Of a stretch of DNA of 64,000 bases, positions 57,176 to 64,000 are shown in pieces. A program made the position numbers and the translations under genes. Within the stretch, counting starts at the first letter, position 1. Every line of letters starts with the position of its first letter. The DNA is from Myxococcus xanthus. GTDB taxonomy: Bacteria; Myxococcota; Myxococcia; Myxococcales; Myxococcaceae. The stretch covers positions 744,001 through 808,000 of the forward strand of contig NZ_FNOH01000003.1 of the NCBI RefSeq assembly GCF_900106535.1, read 5' to 3'. The notes below the pieces were generated by a model that did no database searches, was not told the DNA's origin, and saw only the letters and a list, made by a program, of their open reading frames with translations.

Positions 57176-58717
57176 ATGCGCGCTTCGCTCGCCTTGCACC
57201 TCGCCCTGTTCCGACGCCAGCGCGCGCAGATTGCCCGAGTGGTTGACGGACAGACGGCATCCTTCCGAACCTACGAGGCCCGCTTCCGGCGGCGCACCTC
57301 GGGTTACCGGAGCGTCACGACGCTGCCCGCCGTGTACCAGCAGGTACAGGCGGCGGACGTCGTCTACGTCGGCGACTACCACACGCTCCCGCTCGCGCAG
57401 GAGACTTACCTCGCACTGGTGGAGCGGGCGCAGGCCTCGGGCCGCCGCGTCATCATGGCGCTGGAGTGCGTGGAGGGCCGTCACCAGGCCACCGTGGACG
57501 CCTGGCGCGCCGGCCGCATCACCGAGCGCTCCCTGCTGGCGAAGCTGGGACACGGCTCGGGGGTTTGGTCCAATACGCGCACCCTGCTCTCCTTCGCGCG
57601 CAAGCAGAAGCTGGAAGTGGTGGGCATCGACCGCCGGGCGCAGGGTGAGCGCTCGTTGGAGCTTCGCGACGCCTACGCCGCCGAACGCATCGCCCGCGCC
57701 GCCCGCGCGCCGGACCGGCCACTGGTCATGGTGCTGGTGGGCCAGTACCACGTGGCGCCCTGCCACCTGCCCGCGCAGGTGGAGCGCGCGCTCGGCACGG
57801 AGACGCGCAAGGGGCTGGTCGTGTACCAGAACGCGGAAGGCGTCTGGTGGCGGCTGGCGCGCGAAGGCCGCGTTGGCGCCGCGGAGGCCGTGGAGCTGGC
57901 CGACGGTACCCTCTGCCTGATGAACGCCTCCCCCGTGGTGTGCCAGCAGAGCTTCCTGGACTACCTGGAGGCGGAGGCCGGAGACGCCCCGCTGTTGGAT
58001 CGCGGCGCCGCCGAGCGCTTCCGTGAAATGTCCGCGCTGATCGGCCGGCTCGCCGGCGTGCCCGTGGGCCGTTCCCTGGACACGGTGGACGTGGCCACCG
58101 CCGCGGACGGCGACGTCCTGGCGCGAATCCAGCGGCGCGGGCGCTTCACCCAGGCCGAGCTGACCCAGCTTCGCCGCCACATCCTCTCCCGCGAGAGCAG
58201 CTACATCCCCCGCGCGCGGGTGGCCTACCTGGCGTCACTGTCGCTGAACCACGCGGCGGAGGAAGCGGCGCACTTCGTCCGGCACTGCGCCGTGGGTGAC
58301 GCCATGGACGCGCCGCGCGGCGCCTCGGAGGCCTTCTACGCGCGCTGCCTGGAAGAGGCGCTGGGCTTCTTCGGCTCGAAGCTGGTGAACCCCCGGCGCA
58401 CCTGCCTGGGCGTGGCCGAGTGGGCCAAGCGCTTCGGCGAGAGCCGCGGCGTGGAGCGGCAGATCGCCGCCTTCGTGCTGGCCCACAAGGCCACGGAGGC
58501 GGAAGCGCCGGAAGAAGCCGTGAAGCTCCTCCCCCTGCGCAAGGACCGCCTGTTCCACGGCGTCAGCCACGCCCTGGGCTATCTGCTCGGAGACCGGCTG
58601 TACCAGGCCTTCGACAGTGGCCAGGTGGCCAAGGCGGAGGTGCAGGCCCTGTTCCGCGACCCCTTCGTGGACCCGCGCGCGGCCTACTTCGCCTGGGCCG
58701 AACGCCTGGGCATCTGA
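57176..58717 (+). CDS. ChaN/TIKI-family protein
   Basis: A 513-residue protein. The N-terminal half (about 50-250) matches the ChaN/EreA/TIKI fold: VVYVGDYHTLPLAQETYLALVERAQASGRRVIMALECVE, VVGIDRRAQGERSLELRDAYAAERI and VLVGQYHVAPCHLPAQVE. ChaN is an iron-regulated lipoprotein that binds heme. This protein lacks a clear lipobox or signal peptide, so its place in the cell is uncertain, and it has an extra helical C-terminal domain of about 260 residues (DTVDVATAADGDVLARIQRRG onward). It is divergent from the TonB receptor gene. The ATG at 57176 has GAGGG 13 bases upstream; a TTG four codons earlier is possible. Confidence 0.8.
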   Translation: MRASLALHLALFRRQRAQIARVVDGQTASFRTYEARFRRRTSGYRSVTTLPAVYQQVQAADVVYVGDYHTLPLAQETYLALVERAQASGRRVIMALECVEGRHQATVDAWRAGRITERSLLAKLGHGSGVWSNTRTLLSFARKQKLEVVGIDRRAQGERSLELRDAYAAERIARAARAPDRPLVMVLVGQYHVAPCHLPAQVERALGTETRKGLVVYQNAEGVWWRLAREGRVGAAEAVELADGTLCLMNASPVVCQQSFLDYLEAEAGDAPLLDRGAAERFREMSALIGRLAGVPVGRSLDTVDVATAADGDVLARIQRRGRFTQAELTQLRRHILSRESSYIPRARVAYLASLSLNHAAEEAAHFVRHCAVGDAMDAPRGASEAFYARCLEEALGFFGSKLVNPRRTCLGVAEWAKRFGESRGVERQIAAFVLAHKATEAEAPEEAVKLLPLRKDRLFHGVSHALGYLLGDRLYQAFDSGQVAKAEVQALFRDPFVDPRAAYFAWAERLGI

Positions 58718-58723
58718 GCCCGG

Positions 58724-59644
58724 CTACAAGTCAACCTGTCCCGAGGGAGGCGGAGGCGCGGCTTCCTCCTCCATGTCGAGCGGGCCGAACGTCCCATCCG
58801 GCCTCAACGTCCGCTGCCGCTCCGGCACTTCGCTCAGCACCCGGATGGCTCCGTCCGGGGTCAAGAAGTAGGCGATGCGGGACGCGGCGTGGATGACCGT
58901 GAGCGCGCCCAGCTCCGGGTAGAGCATCAGCGTCGCCAGCTCCGTCTCCAACGGCCCCCCGAAGAGGACGTGGGAGTGGGCCGAGCCCTGGTACAGCTCG
59001 CCCTCCGGCCCCGGCTCCAGACTGATGGCGAAGACGCTCTGGTGCAGCCGCACCGCCTCTCGCTGCGTGCGCCCGTCGGGGCTGTAGCGGAAGCGGATGT
59101 CCCCGCCGAGATAGAAGCGCATGGGGTCGCGAGTCCCCTGGAGGACATAGACGGTGAGGTCCCCATCCTCCTCCACGAAGACCACCGGATTGATGGACCC
59201 CCGCTCGAAGGCCTCCACCGTGGCCAGCATCGACGTCTTCACCGCTCGGGCGACGGGGCTGAAGTCTCCGGGCAGTTCGTTGAGTGGCAACGAAGCCATC
59301 TGCTCCGCATCGTCACGCGGAGCCTTGAAGGCATAGGCCGGGGTGAAGGTCCCCGCGTCGTCCAAGGTGCCGAAGAGGGAGTACCACCCATCTTCGCGAG
59401 GCAGCGTGAAGAACCACTCCATGCGCGAGCGGTCCAGCGCGTCCTGGATGAGGAGCCGGTCCGTGGCGAAGATGGCGGCGCGCTCCGCATCAAAGAGGTA
59501 CTTCGCCCGCGTCTGCACCCGGCGCAGCTCCGCGTCATCCGGAACGGCGACCGTGGACTCCGGGCCCTCGGGCTTCACGCGGCCCGAGCGCGCGCCGCAA
59601 CCGAAGAAGAGAACGGCGACGGCCAACAAGGGGAACACGCGCAT
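58724..59644 (-). CDS. Hypothetical lipoprotein
   Basis: A 306-residue protein with lipoprotein signal MRVFPLLAVAVLFFGC (Cys16). The body is beta-rich and contains TRAKYLFDAERAAIFATDRLL, EDGWYSLFGTLDDAGTFTPAYAF, VFVEEDGDLTVYVLQGTRDPMRFYLGGDIRFRYS, HSHVLFGGPLETE and ITYFL-like strands. I do not know the family; similar lipoproteins occur in several myxobacterial genomes. The start has GAGG five bases upstream. It is convergent with the ChaN-like gene with six bases between them. Confidence 0.75.
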   Translation of the reverse strand: MRVFPLLAVAVLFFGCGARSGRVKPEGPESTVAVPDDAELRRVQTRAKYLFDAERAAIFATDRLLIQDALDRSRMEWFFTLPREDGWYSLFGTLDDAGTFTPAYAFKAPRDDAEQMASLPLNELPGDFSPVARAVKTSMLATVEAFERGSINPVVFVEEDGDLTVYVLQGTRDPMRFYLGGDIRFRYSPDGRTQREAVRLHQSVFAISLEPGPEGELYQGSAHSHVLFGGPLETELATLMLYPELGALTVIHAASRIAYFLTPDGAIRVLSEVPERQRTLRPDGTFGPLDMEEEAAPPPPSGQVDL

Positions 59645-59792
59645 GAGGACCTCGTCCGAGAAGGCAGGGCCACCCATTCTGCGCCAGGCGCCCACGAGGC
59701 GTCACGCCGCGTGCGCCAGCACGGTGCCCGCCACCGCCGGAGGGCTTGCGGCACTTTTCCGCCGCCCCCCTCCCCTCGCGTGCGGCACGGGA

Positions 59793-60194
59793 CTACGTCT
59801 TCTGCGGCGCGTTCGCCTGCATGGCCGACTTCATCTTCTCGCGGAAGGCGCGCATCTTCGACCGCATCTCGTCCTTCTGCGCATCGGAGAGCTTGCCGCC
59901 CGAGGCTTCACGCTGGGCCTTCATCTCCTCACGCAGTTGGCGGCCCTCGGCCTTGAACTGATCGGCCTGGGCCTGGGAGAGCCTGCCTTCGGCCACGGCC
60001 TTGTCCATCCGGTGCTCCAGGCGGGCCATCTTGTTTCCGTGCTTCTTGCCCTTGTGCCGGTGGTGGCCGCCGCACCCCTTGCCGTCCGCGGCAGGCGGAT
60101 GGGTGGACTCGGGCGCTGCCGTCTGGGCCAGCACGGGCGCGGCGATGAACAGTGAGGCGACAGCAACGGAACGCAGGGCGGTCATGAGCTTCAT
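59793..60194 (-). CDS. Spy/CpxP-like periplasmic helical protein
   Basis: A 133-residue protein with a signal peptide (MKLMTALRSVAVASLFIAAPVLA). A metal-rich patch GCGGHHRHKGKKHGNKM follows. The long helical region (KMARLEHRMDKAVAEGRLSQAQADQFKAEGRQLREEMKAQ) resembles Spy/CpxP LTxxQ-type chaperones or metal-binding ZraP proteins, with SQAQADQF and LSDAQKDEM in LTxxQ-like positions. The His/Cys/Lys patch suggests metal binding. It is monocistronic. Function is inferred from composition. Confidence 0.75.
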   Translation of the reverse strand: MKLMTALRSVAVASLFIAAPVLAQTAAPESTHPPAADGKGCGGHHRHKGKKHGNKMARLEHRMDKAVAEGRLSQAQADQFKAEGRQLREEMKAQREASGGKLSDAQKDEMRSKMRAFREKMKSAMQANAPQKT

Positions 60195-60334
60195 CGTGGT
60201 TTGCTCCTCAGGGTGACTGAGGCTTCGGGAGCCGGCCTTCCCGTCGCCTCTTGCCCTGAAAAACCCCGCGCGGCGCGAAAGGTTAAATCCGCCCGAGCGG
60301 ACGCCTCTTCGCGCCTGCTTCCCTGCCCCACGCC

Positions 60335-61126
60335 CTACCGCACCGGGAGCTTCATCGCGCGGGTGGCGATGAAGCCGTTGTAGTACTGCGACAGGGCATC
60401 TTCCGGACCGAACGAGTCCTCGAAGAGGCCGACGATGGCGAGCCCCGCATCCGCCTGACCACCAAGCTGGTCCTCCAGGGAGTGCCCGACACAGAGCGGC
60501 TCACCCACGTCCGTGAAGCGGCGGCGCTCCTCGTCGGACAGGCTGGTGAAGTCCGAGTAGGGCATCCGGTACTTCAGCGTGAAGATGCCCTGCTTCTCCA
60601 AGGCCAGGTCGAACAGGTAGTTCACGGGATTGGTGAAGCCGGTCAGCAGCACGCCGCCAGGACGCAGCACCCGCGCCGCCTCACGCCACACGGGGCGCAC
60701 CGCGTCCACGAAGGAGTTGGAGCACGGGTGGAAGATGAGGTCGAAGCTCGCGTCCTCGAAGGCGGAGAGGTCGCGCATGTCGCCCTCCACCAGCCGCAGC
60801 TCCAAGCCCTCGCGCTCCGCCACCATGCGGTCCTGACCGAGCTGCGCGGGCGAGTTGTCCAGCACCGACACCCGGGCCCCCGCCGCCGCCAGCACCGGGG
60901 CCTGCTGTCCACCCGAGCCCGCGAGGCACAGGATGTCCTTGCCCCTCACGTCGCCGAACCACTCGCGCGGCACCGGCTTCGTGGGGGTGAGGACGATGCT
61001 CCACTCGCCCTTGCGTGCCGCGGCGATGACTTCTGGGCTGACGGGAAGCGTCCACCTGTTGCCCGTGGCCACCTGACGGTCCCACGCCTCGCGGTTGTAC
61101 GTCCGCACATCCAATTCAGTCGTCAT
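60335..61126 (-). CDS. Class I SAM-dependent methyltransferase
   Basis: A 263-residue methyltransferase. Motif I reads DILCLAGSGGQQAPVLAAAGARVSVLDNS (about 67-95), with FDLIFHPCSNSFVD (motif II/IV) and LRPGGVLLTGFTNPVNYL (motif III-like) following. The YNREAWDRQVATGNRWTLPVS N-terminus is typical of a group of small methyltransferases that includes UbiE/MenG-like and thiopurine types, but the substrate is unknown. It starts 11 bases inside the end of the SDR gene, so the two are translationally coupled. Confidence 0.87.
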   Translation of the reverse strand: MTTELDVRTYNREAWDRQVATGNRWTLPVSPEVIAAARKGEWSIVLTPTKPVPREWFGDVRGKDILCLAGSGGQQAPVLAAAGARVSVLDNSPAQLGQDRMVAEREGLELRLVEGDMRDLSAFEDASFDLIFHPCSNSFVDAVRPVWREAARVLRPGGVLLTGFTNPVNYLFDLALEKQGIFTLKYRMPYSDFTSLSDEERRRFTDVGEPLCVGHSLEDQLGGQADAGLAIVGLFEDSFGPEDALSQYYNGFIATRAMKLPVR

Positions 61127-61892
61127 GCAGCACCCTTCCTTCCATGCCTCCGGCGACAGTGACGACTTCACCCGTCACATGTCCGGAGATTCGGTCCGAC
61201 GCGAGCGACACCACCGCCCGCGCCACATCCACCGGCTGCGCCACCTTGCGCAGCGGCATCGTCCGCGTGACGCGTTCAACGAAGCCCGGCTGGGCCAGCT
61301 TGTCGCGGCTGCGGTCCACCGCCGTCCATCCCGGGCACACGACGTTGACGCGGCCCAGGGGCGCGATGCGGCCCAATTCGTTCTTGAGGCTCTTGAGGAA
61401 GCCACTCGCCAGCGCGCCCTTGGCGGCGGCGTAGTCAGCGTGTCCTGCTTCACCGAACAGCCCCGCCGTGGAGCTGATGATGACGATGTTGCCCGTCTTC
61501 GTGGTGGCCACGTGCCGCAGGAAGGCACGGCAGCACAGGAAGACGCTGTCCAGGTTCTCCGCCAGCGTGCGGCGCCAGCGCGCCAGGGACATCTCCCAGA
61601 CGGGTTCATCCGGGGCGGGCCAGACACCCGCGTTGCAGACCAGCACGTCCAGCCGCCCCAGCGCGGCCACCGCCGCGGGAACCAGCGCGTCCACGTCGGC
61701 CTCCACCGTCAGGTCCGCGCGCAGCGCTGCACCGCCGACGTCGCGTGCCAGCGCCTGGGCCTTCTCGGTACTGGAGTGGTGGTGCACTGCCACCTTCGCG
61801 CCTTCTTCCGCGAAGGTATGGACCAGGGCGGTGCCGATTCCTCCGGCGCCGCCCGTGACCAGGACGCCTCTGCCCTGCAGCTCCGTGTCCAT
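61116..61892 (-). CDS. Short-chain dehydrogenase/reductase
   Basis: A 258-residue classical SDR. The cofactor-binding glycine motif is VTGGAGGIGTALVHTF (about 12-27), NAG is in LDVLVCNAG, and the catalytic Ser-Tyr-Lys is present as IVIISSTAGLFGEAGHADYAAAKGALA. The end is LASDRISGHVTGEVVTVAGGMEG, as in 3-oxoacyl-ACP reductase-like enzymes. The start MDTELQGRG has GAGGAGAAC upstream; the longer frame lacks coding character. It overlaps the methyltransferase gene by 11 bases, suggesting one pathway. Substrate unknown. Confidence 0.9.
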   Translation of the reverse strand: MDTELQGRGVLVTGGAGGIGTALVHTFAEEGAKVAVHHHSSTEKAQALARDVGGAALRADLTVEADVDALVPAAVAALGRLDVLVCNAGVWPAPDEPVWEMSLARWRRTLAENLDSVFLCCRAFLRHVATTKTGNIVIISSTAGLFGEAGHADYAAAKGALASGFLKSLKNELGRIAPLGRVNVVCPGWTAVDRSRDKLAQPGFVERVTRTMPLRKVAQPVDVARAVVSLASDRISGHVTGEVVTVAGGMEGRVLHDD

Positions 61893-62086
61893 CCGGGTGT
61901 TCTCCTCGGGTCGTGCTTTCACGGGACCGCTTCGCGGCGGAGTCCCGGGCACACCGGTGGCGTCCGGCGGCTCATGACGAGACGAGGCCCCAGCGCCTGA
62001 CAAGAGCCCGTCCATGGACATGAAGGCCAGCGGAAAAATCCGCCCTGGCACCCCGCACCGGGGCCGGCTTCCTCCCCGCGCCCAAT

Positions 62087-62106
62087 TTATGTTTACCTAA
62101 GCATAA
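62087..62106. promoter_or_regulatory. 20-bp AT-rich palindrome between SDR and kinase genes
   Basis: TTATG-T-TTA-CC-TAA-G-CATAA is symmetrical at 16 of 20 positions and is the most AT-rich stretch in this divergent 244-base gap. Its length and spacing fit a TetR- or MarR-type operator. It may control the SDR-methyltransferase pair, the kinase gene, or both. No cognate regulator is adjacent. Confidence 0.5.
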
Positions 62107-62136
62107 CCTTTTCCGGTCTACATCAAGGAGTCGCCA

Positions 62137-63306
62137 TTGGCCTCGCACCGCCTCACGACCACGCCCCAGGATGAACCTTCCATCTTCACGTTCGAACGGC
62201 GGCACGTTCTCTTCTCGGTGGAGCACACGCGGTTCGAGTTCGTCCGCATGCTGGAGCGCCGGGCCAACGGCGAGGAGTTGCTCCTGGCCGACCGCTACCA
62301 GCGGCACGGGCTCGCCGGCCCCGTCGTCATCAAGCGCGTGCGCAGCCCCGCGAGCTCCGCGCGCCGACACCGGCTGGTGGAGGAAGTGCAACTGGCCTAC
62401 CGCCTCCACCACCCCACCATCGCCCAGGTGCACTACTTCAAGATTCACCGGGGCAAGCCGTACATCATCATGGAGCACGTGGACGGGCCGTCGCTGGAGA
62501 CCGTGCTGGACCTCATGGCCATGCGGGGGCAGCCCGTGTCCCTGGCCTTCGCGCTCCACGTCGCCGCGGAGCTGGCGGACGCCCTGCACCATGCCCACTC
62601 GCTCAAGGACGCGCAGGGCCGGTCCCTGGGACTGATTCATCGCGACGTCAGTCCCCGCAACGTGCGCGTGGCTCGCACGGGCGAGGTGAAGCTGACGCAC
62701 TTTGGCGTGGCCTATTCGCACCTAGTCGGCCGGGAGGAGACGGCGGAGGCGCTGCTCAAGGGCGACGTGGCCTATGCGTCTCCGGAGTACCTCGCGGGCA
62801 AGACACTGACCGCCGCCTCGGACCTCTTCTCGCTGGGGCTGGTGCTACTGGAGCTGGCCACGGGGCGGCACCTGTTCGCGGCCGCGGCGGAGGCGCTGGA
62901 GCCACCGCGTGCGAAGTCGCATGAGCTGCGCCTGGAGGAGCCCCCTTCCCTGCCGCTCACACAGATGCTGATGCTGCTCGAGGACCATGGTCCCCAGGAC
63001 GTGGAGCGAGCCGCCGCGAGCCTGCCGCCCAAGGTGCGCGCCGTCCTTCAAGGGATGCTGCACAAGGATGCGACGAAGCGCTTCGGCTCGGCGGAGGCGC
63101 TGTGCGAAGCACTTCGGGAATGCATCGTCCAGGAAGTCCGTCGCACCGGCCGCCCCTTCGGCAGGGCCGACATGGCCGCGGAGCTGACGCGGCTCATCAG
63201 CGACGCCAGCGCGGTACGCGACGAGGTCGAACTGCTCGACGAGAGCCTCTTCCCATCGGGCCTCGAGGCCCATGAACTGTCGGGGCGGGGCCCCAAGGAC
63301 GCCTGA
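62137..63306 (+). CDS. Ser/Thr kinase-like protein, predicted pseudokinase
   Basis: A 389-residue protein starting at TTG (62137) with AAGGAG six bases upstream. The kinase fold has beta-3 Lys66 (VVIKRV) and HRD168-170 (HRDVSPRN), and the C-lobe SPEYLAGKTLTAASDLFSLGLVLLELATG is intact. The metal-binding DFG is HFG (188-190), and no GxGxxG loop precedes the lysine (LERRANGEELLLADRY). This predicts weak or no phosphotransfer, although some atypical kinases retain activity. The last about 90 residues are helical. No transmembrane segment. Confidence 0.82.
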   Translation: MASHRLTTTPQDEPSIFTFERRHVLFSVEHTRFEFVRMLERRANGEELLLADRYQRHGLAGPVVIKRVRSPASSARRHRLVEEVQLAYRLHHPTIAQVHYFKIHRGKPYIIMEHVDGPSLETVLDLMAMRGQPVSLAFALHVAAELADALHHAHSLKDAQGRSLGLIHRDVSPRNVRVARTGEVKLTHFGVAYSHLVGREETAEALLKGDVAYASPEYLAGKTLTAASDLFSLGLVLLELATGRHLFAAAAEALEPPRAKSHELRLEEPPSLPLTQMLMLLEDHGPQDVERAAASLPPKVRAVLQGMLHKDATKRFGSAEALCEALRECIVQEVRRTGRPFGRADMAAELTRLISDASAVRDEVELLDESLFPSGLEAHELSGRGPKDA

Positions 63307-63321
63307 AGCCGGGCCCTGGTG

Positions 63322-63660
63322 CTAGCGGGACAGGGCGCTCGCCATCACGACGAGCGCCTTGAGCTTCTCTTCGTCCAGCGCCTCCGAAAGCGTCATCAGC
63401 CGGCGTTGCAGTGAGGACTGCTTCTTCGCGCCCGCGCGGCCCTCCCGGGCGAGGCCCAGCAGTTCATCCGTGGAGGTCCGAAGCACCATGGCCACCTTCC
63501 GGAGCGTGGCCACACGCGGCAACATCTTCCCCCGCTCCATCCGGCTGTAGACCATGGGGTGCATGTCCAACAGCGCCGCCACTTCCACCTGCGTCAACCC
63601 CAGCCGCGCTCGCGCCTCGCGCACGGCCTTTCCAAAAGTCGCTCCCAGTTCTTCGTCCAT
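63322..63660 (-). CDS. XRE-family transcriptional regulator
   Basis: A 112-residue protein with a Cro/CI HTH at about residues 8-65: FGKAVREARARLGLTQVEVAALLDMHPMVYSRMERGKMLPRVATLRKVAMVL. A helical tail (LQRRLMTLSEALDEEKLKALVVMASAL) may mediate dimerisation. It is convergent with the pseudokinase gene (15 bases) and its start faces the kinase gene at the right edge. Target unknown. Confidence 0.88.
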   Translation of the reverse strand: MDEELGATFGKAVREARARLGLTQVEVAALLDMHPMVYSRMERGKMLPRVATLRKVAMVLRTSTDELLGLAREGRAGAKKQSSLQRRLMTLSEALDEEKLKALVVMASALSR

Positions 63661-63858
63661 GGCTCGTCCGGAAGCCTAACCCAAACCCCGGGGCCTCAGA
63701 GTGGATGCCGCGGCGCTAAACCCTTCAGGACCATGTCAGGCCAAGCACTTTCATCTTCCCTGGCAGTAGCGGGAACGGCATCCTCCCGGTGGGGTCCTGC
63801 TGGCGTCTGGTGACACTTCAGGTGGGGCCCGCCGGGTGGGAAGCCCCTGGGAGACGGC

Positions 63859-64000
63859 ATGGCGGAAGCGCAGAGGCGAGAAGATTCGCCGGGGACACGC
63901 ATCGCGGGCTTCACCCTGGGCAAGCGGCTGGGCAGCGGCGCGTGCGGCGACGTGTATCTCGCGATGCGCGACGGCGAGGAGGTCGCGCTCAAGCTCCAGT
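63859..64000 (+). CDS. Ser/Thr protein kinase, 5' part only (truncated by window)
   Basis: The first 47 codons of a PknB-type kinase: after MAEAQRREDSPGTRIAG comes FTLGKRLGSGACGDVYLAMRDGEEVALKLQ, which contains the glycine loop GSGACGDV and the beta-3 VALK lysine. GGGAGA lies a few bases before the ATG. The gene runs off the right edge, so activation loop and sensor domains are not seen. Confidence 0.88.
   Translation, partial: MAEAQRREDSPGTRIAGFTLGKRLGSGACGDVYLAMRDGEEVALKLQ

Noticed and set aside
60240-60310. Small GC-rich hairpins upstream of the Spy-like gene as a riboswitch
   Set aside because: The stems are only five bases long with no conserved aptamer features; ordinary for this base composition.

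Overview
This is a GC-rich myxobacterial chromosome segment, most likely from Myxococcus, Corallococcus or a close relative in the Myxococcaceae. The evidence is the abundance of Ser/Thr kinases, an FHA-domain sigma54 activator, a DUF2381 paralogue, a SitA/MXAN_0050-like lipoprotein toxin with its immunity protein, many small lipoproteins and a multicopy ribbon-helix-helix family. Genes are densely packed on both strands. I see no phage, insertion sequence, CRISPR array or rRNA.

Layout. 0-1.6 kb: the first codons of a secreted protein, then an ECF sigma factor with its membrane anti-sigma factor. 1.6-5.2 kb: a divergent sulfur module. Split YeeE/YedE permeases lie on the minus strand; a persulfide dioxygenase, rhodanese, TauE/SafE exporter and methyltransferase lie on the plus strand. 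Tandem palindromes sit between the two arms. 5.4-9.8 kb: a visibly AT-richer accessory block with a lipoprotein, a toxin/immunity pair, a DUF2381 protein and another lipoprotein, bounded by tRNA-Thr(CGU). 10-19.4 kb: glutamate dehydrogenase, a PilZ protein, HtrA, GrpE, a small sigma-region-1.1-like protein, FtsH, a lipoprotein and MutT. 19.6-31.4 kb: signalling (two kinases with degenerate cyclase-like modules, an FHA enhancer-binding protein), a large unknown protein and an FdhF/YdeP oxidoreductase. 31.6-38.7 kb: an Arg/Asp-rich BON protein, histidine degradation (hutU, a lipoprotein, hutI), a class II amidotransferase and a pentapeptide-repeat protein.

38.8-52.4 kb is a housekeeping string on the minus strand: tilS, ftsH, folP, glmM, pdxJ, acpS, nnr and tsaE. 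It is interrupted between ftsH and folP by a LysR-centred stress module (OsmC, YceI, LysR, two pirins) with two matching operator palindromes. 52.5-53.4 kb holds a strong candidate for a small RNA of about 200 nt (promoter, structured C-rich body, terminator) and two tandem ribbon-helix-helix genes. 53.4-64 kb carries a TonB receptor coupled to a 5'-nucleotidase-C-like lipoprotein and divergent from a ChaN-like gene, then a lipoprotein, a Spy-like protein, a methyltransferase/SDR pair, a predicted pseudokinase, an XRE regulator and the start of another kinase.

The observations I find most worth following are the small RNA, the lipoprotein nuclease toxin with its immunity gene, the stand-alone sigma-1.1-like protein, the tandem operators of the sulfur module, the LysR operator pair, the twin kinases with dead cyclase modules, and the HFG pseudokinase.
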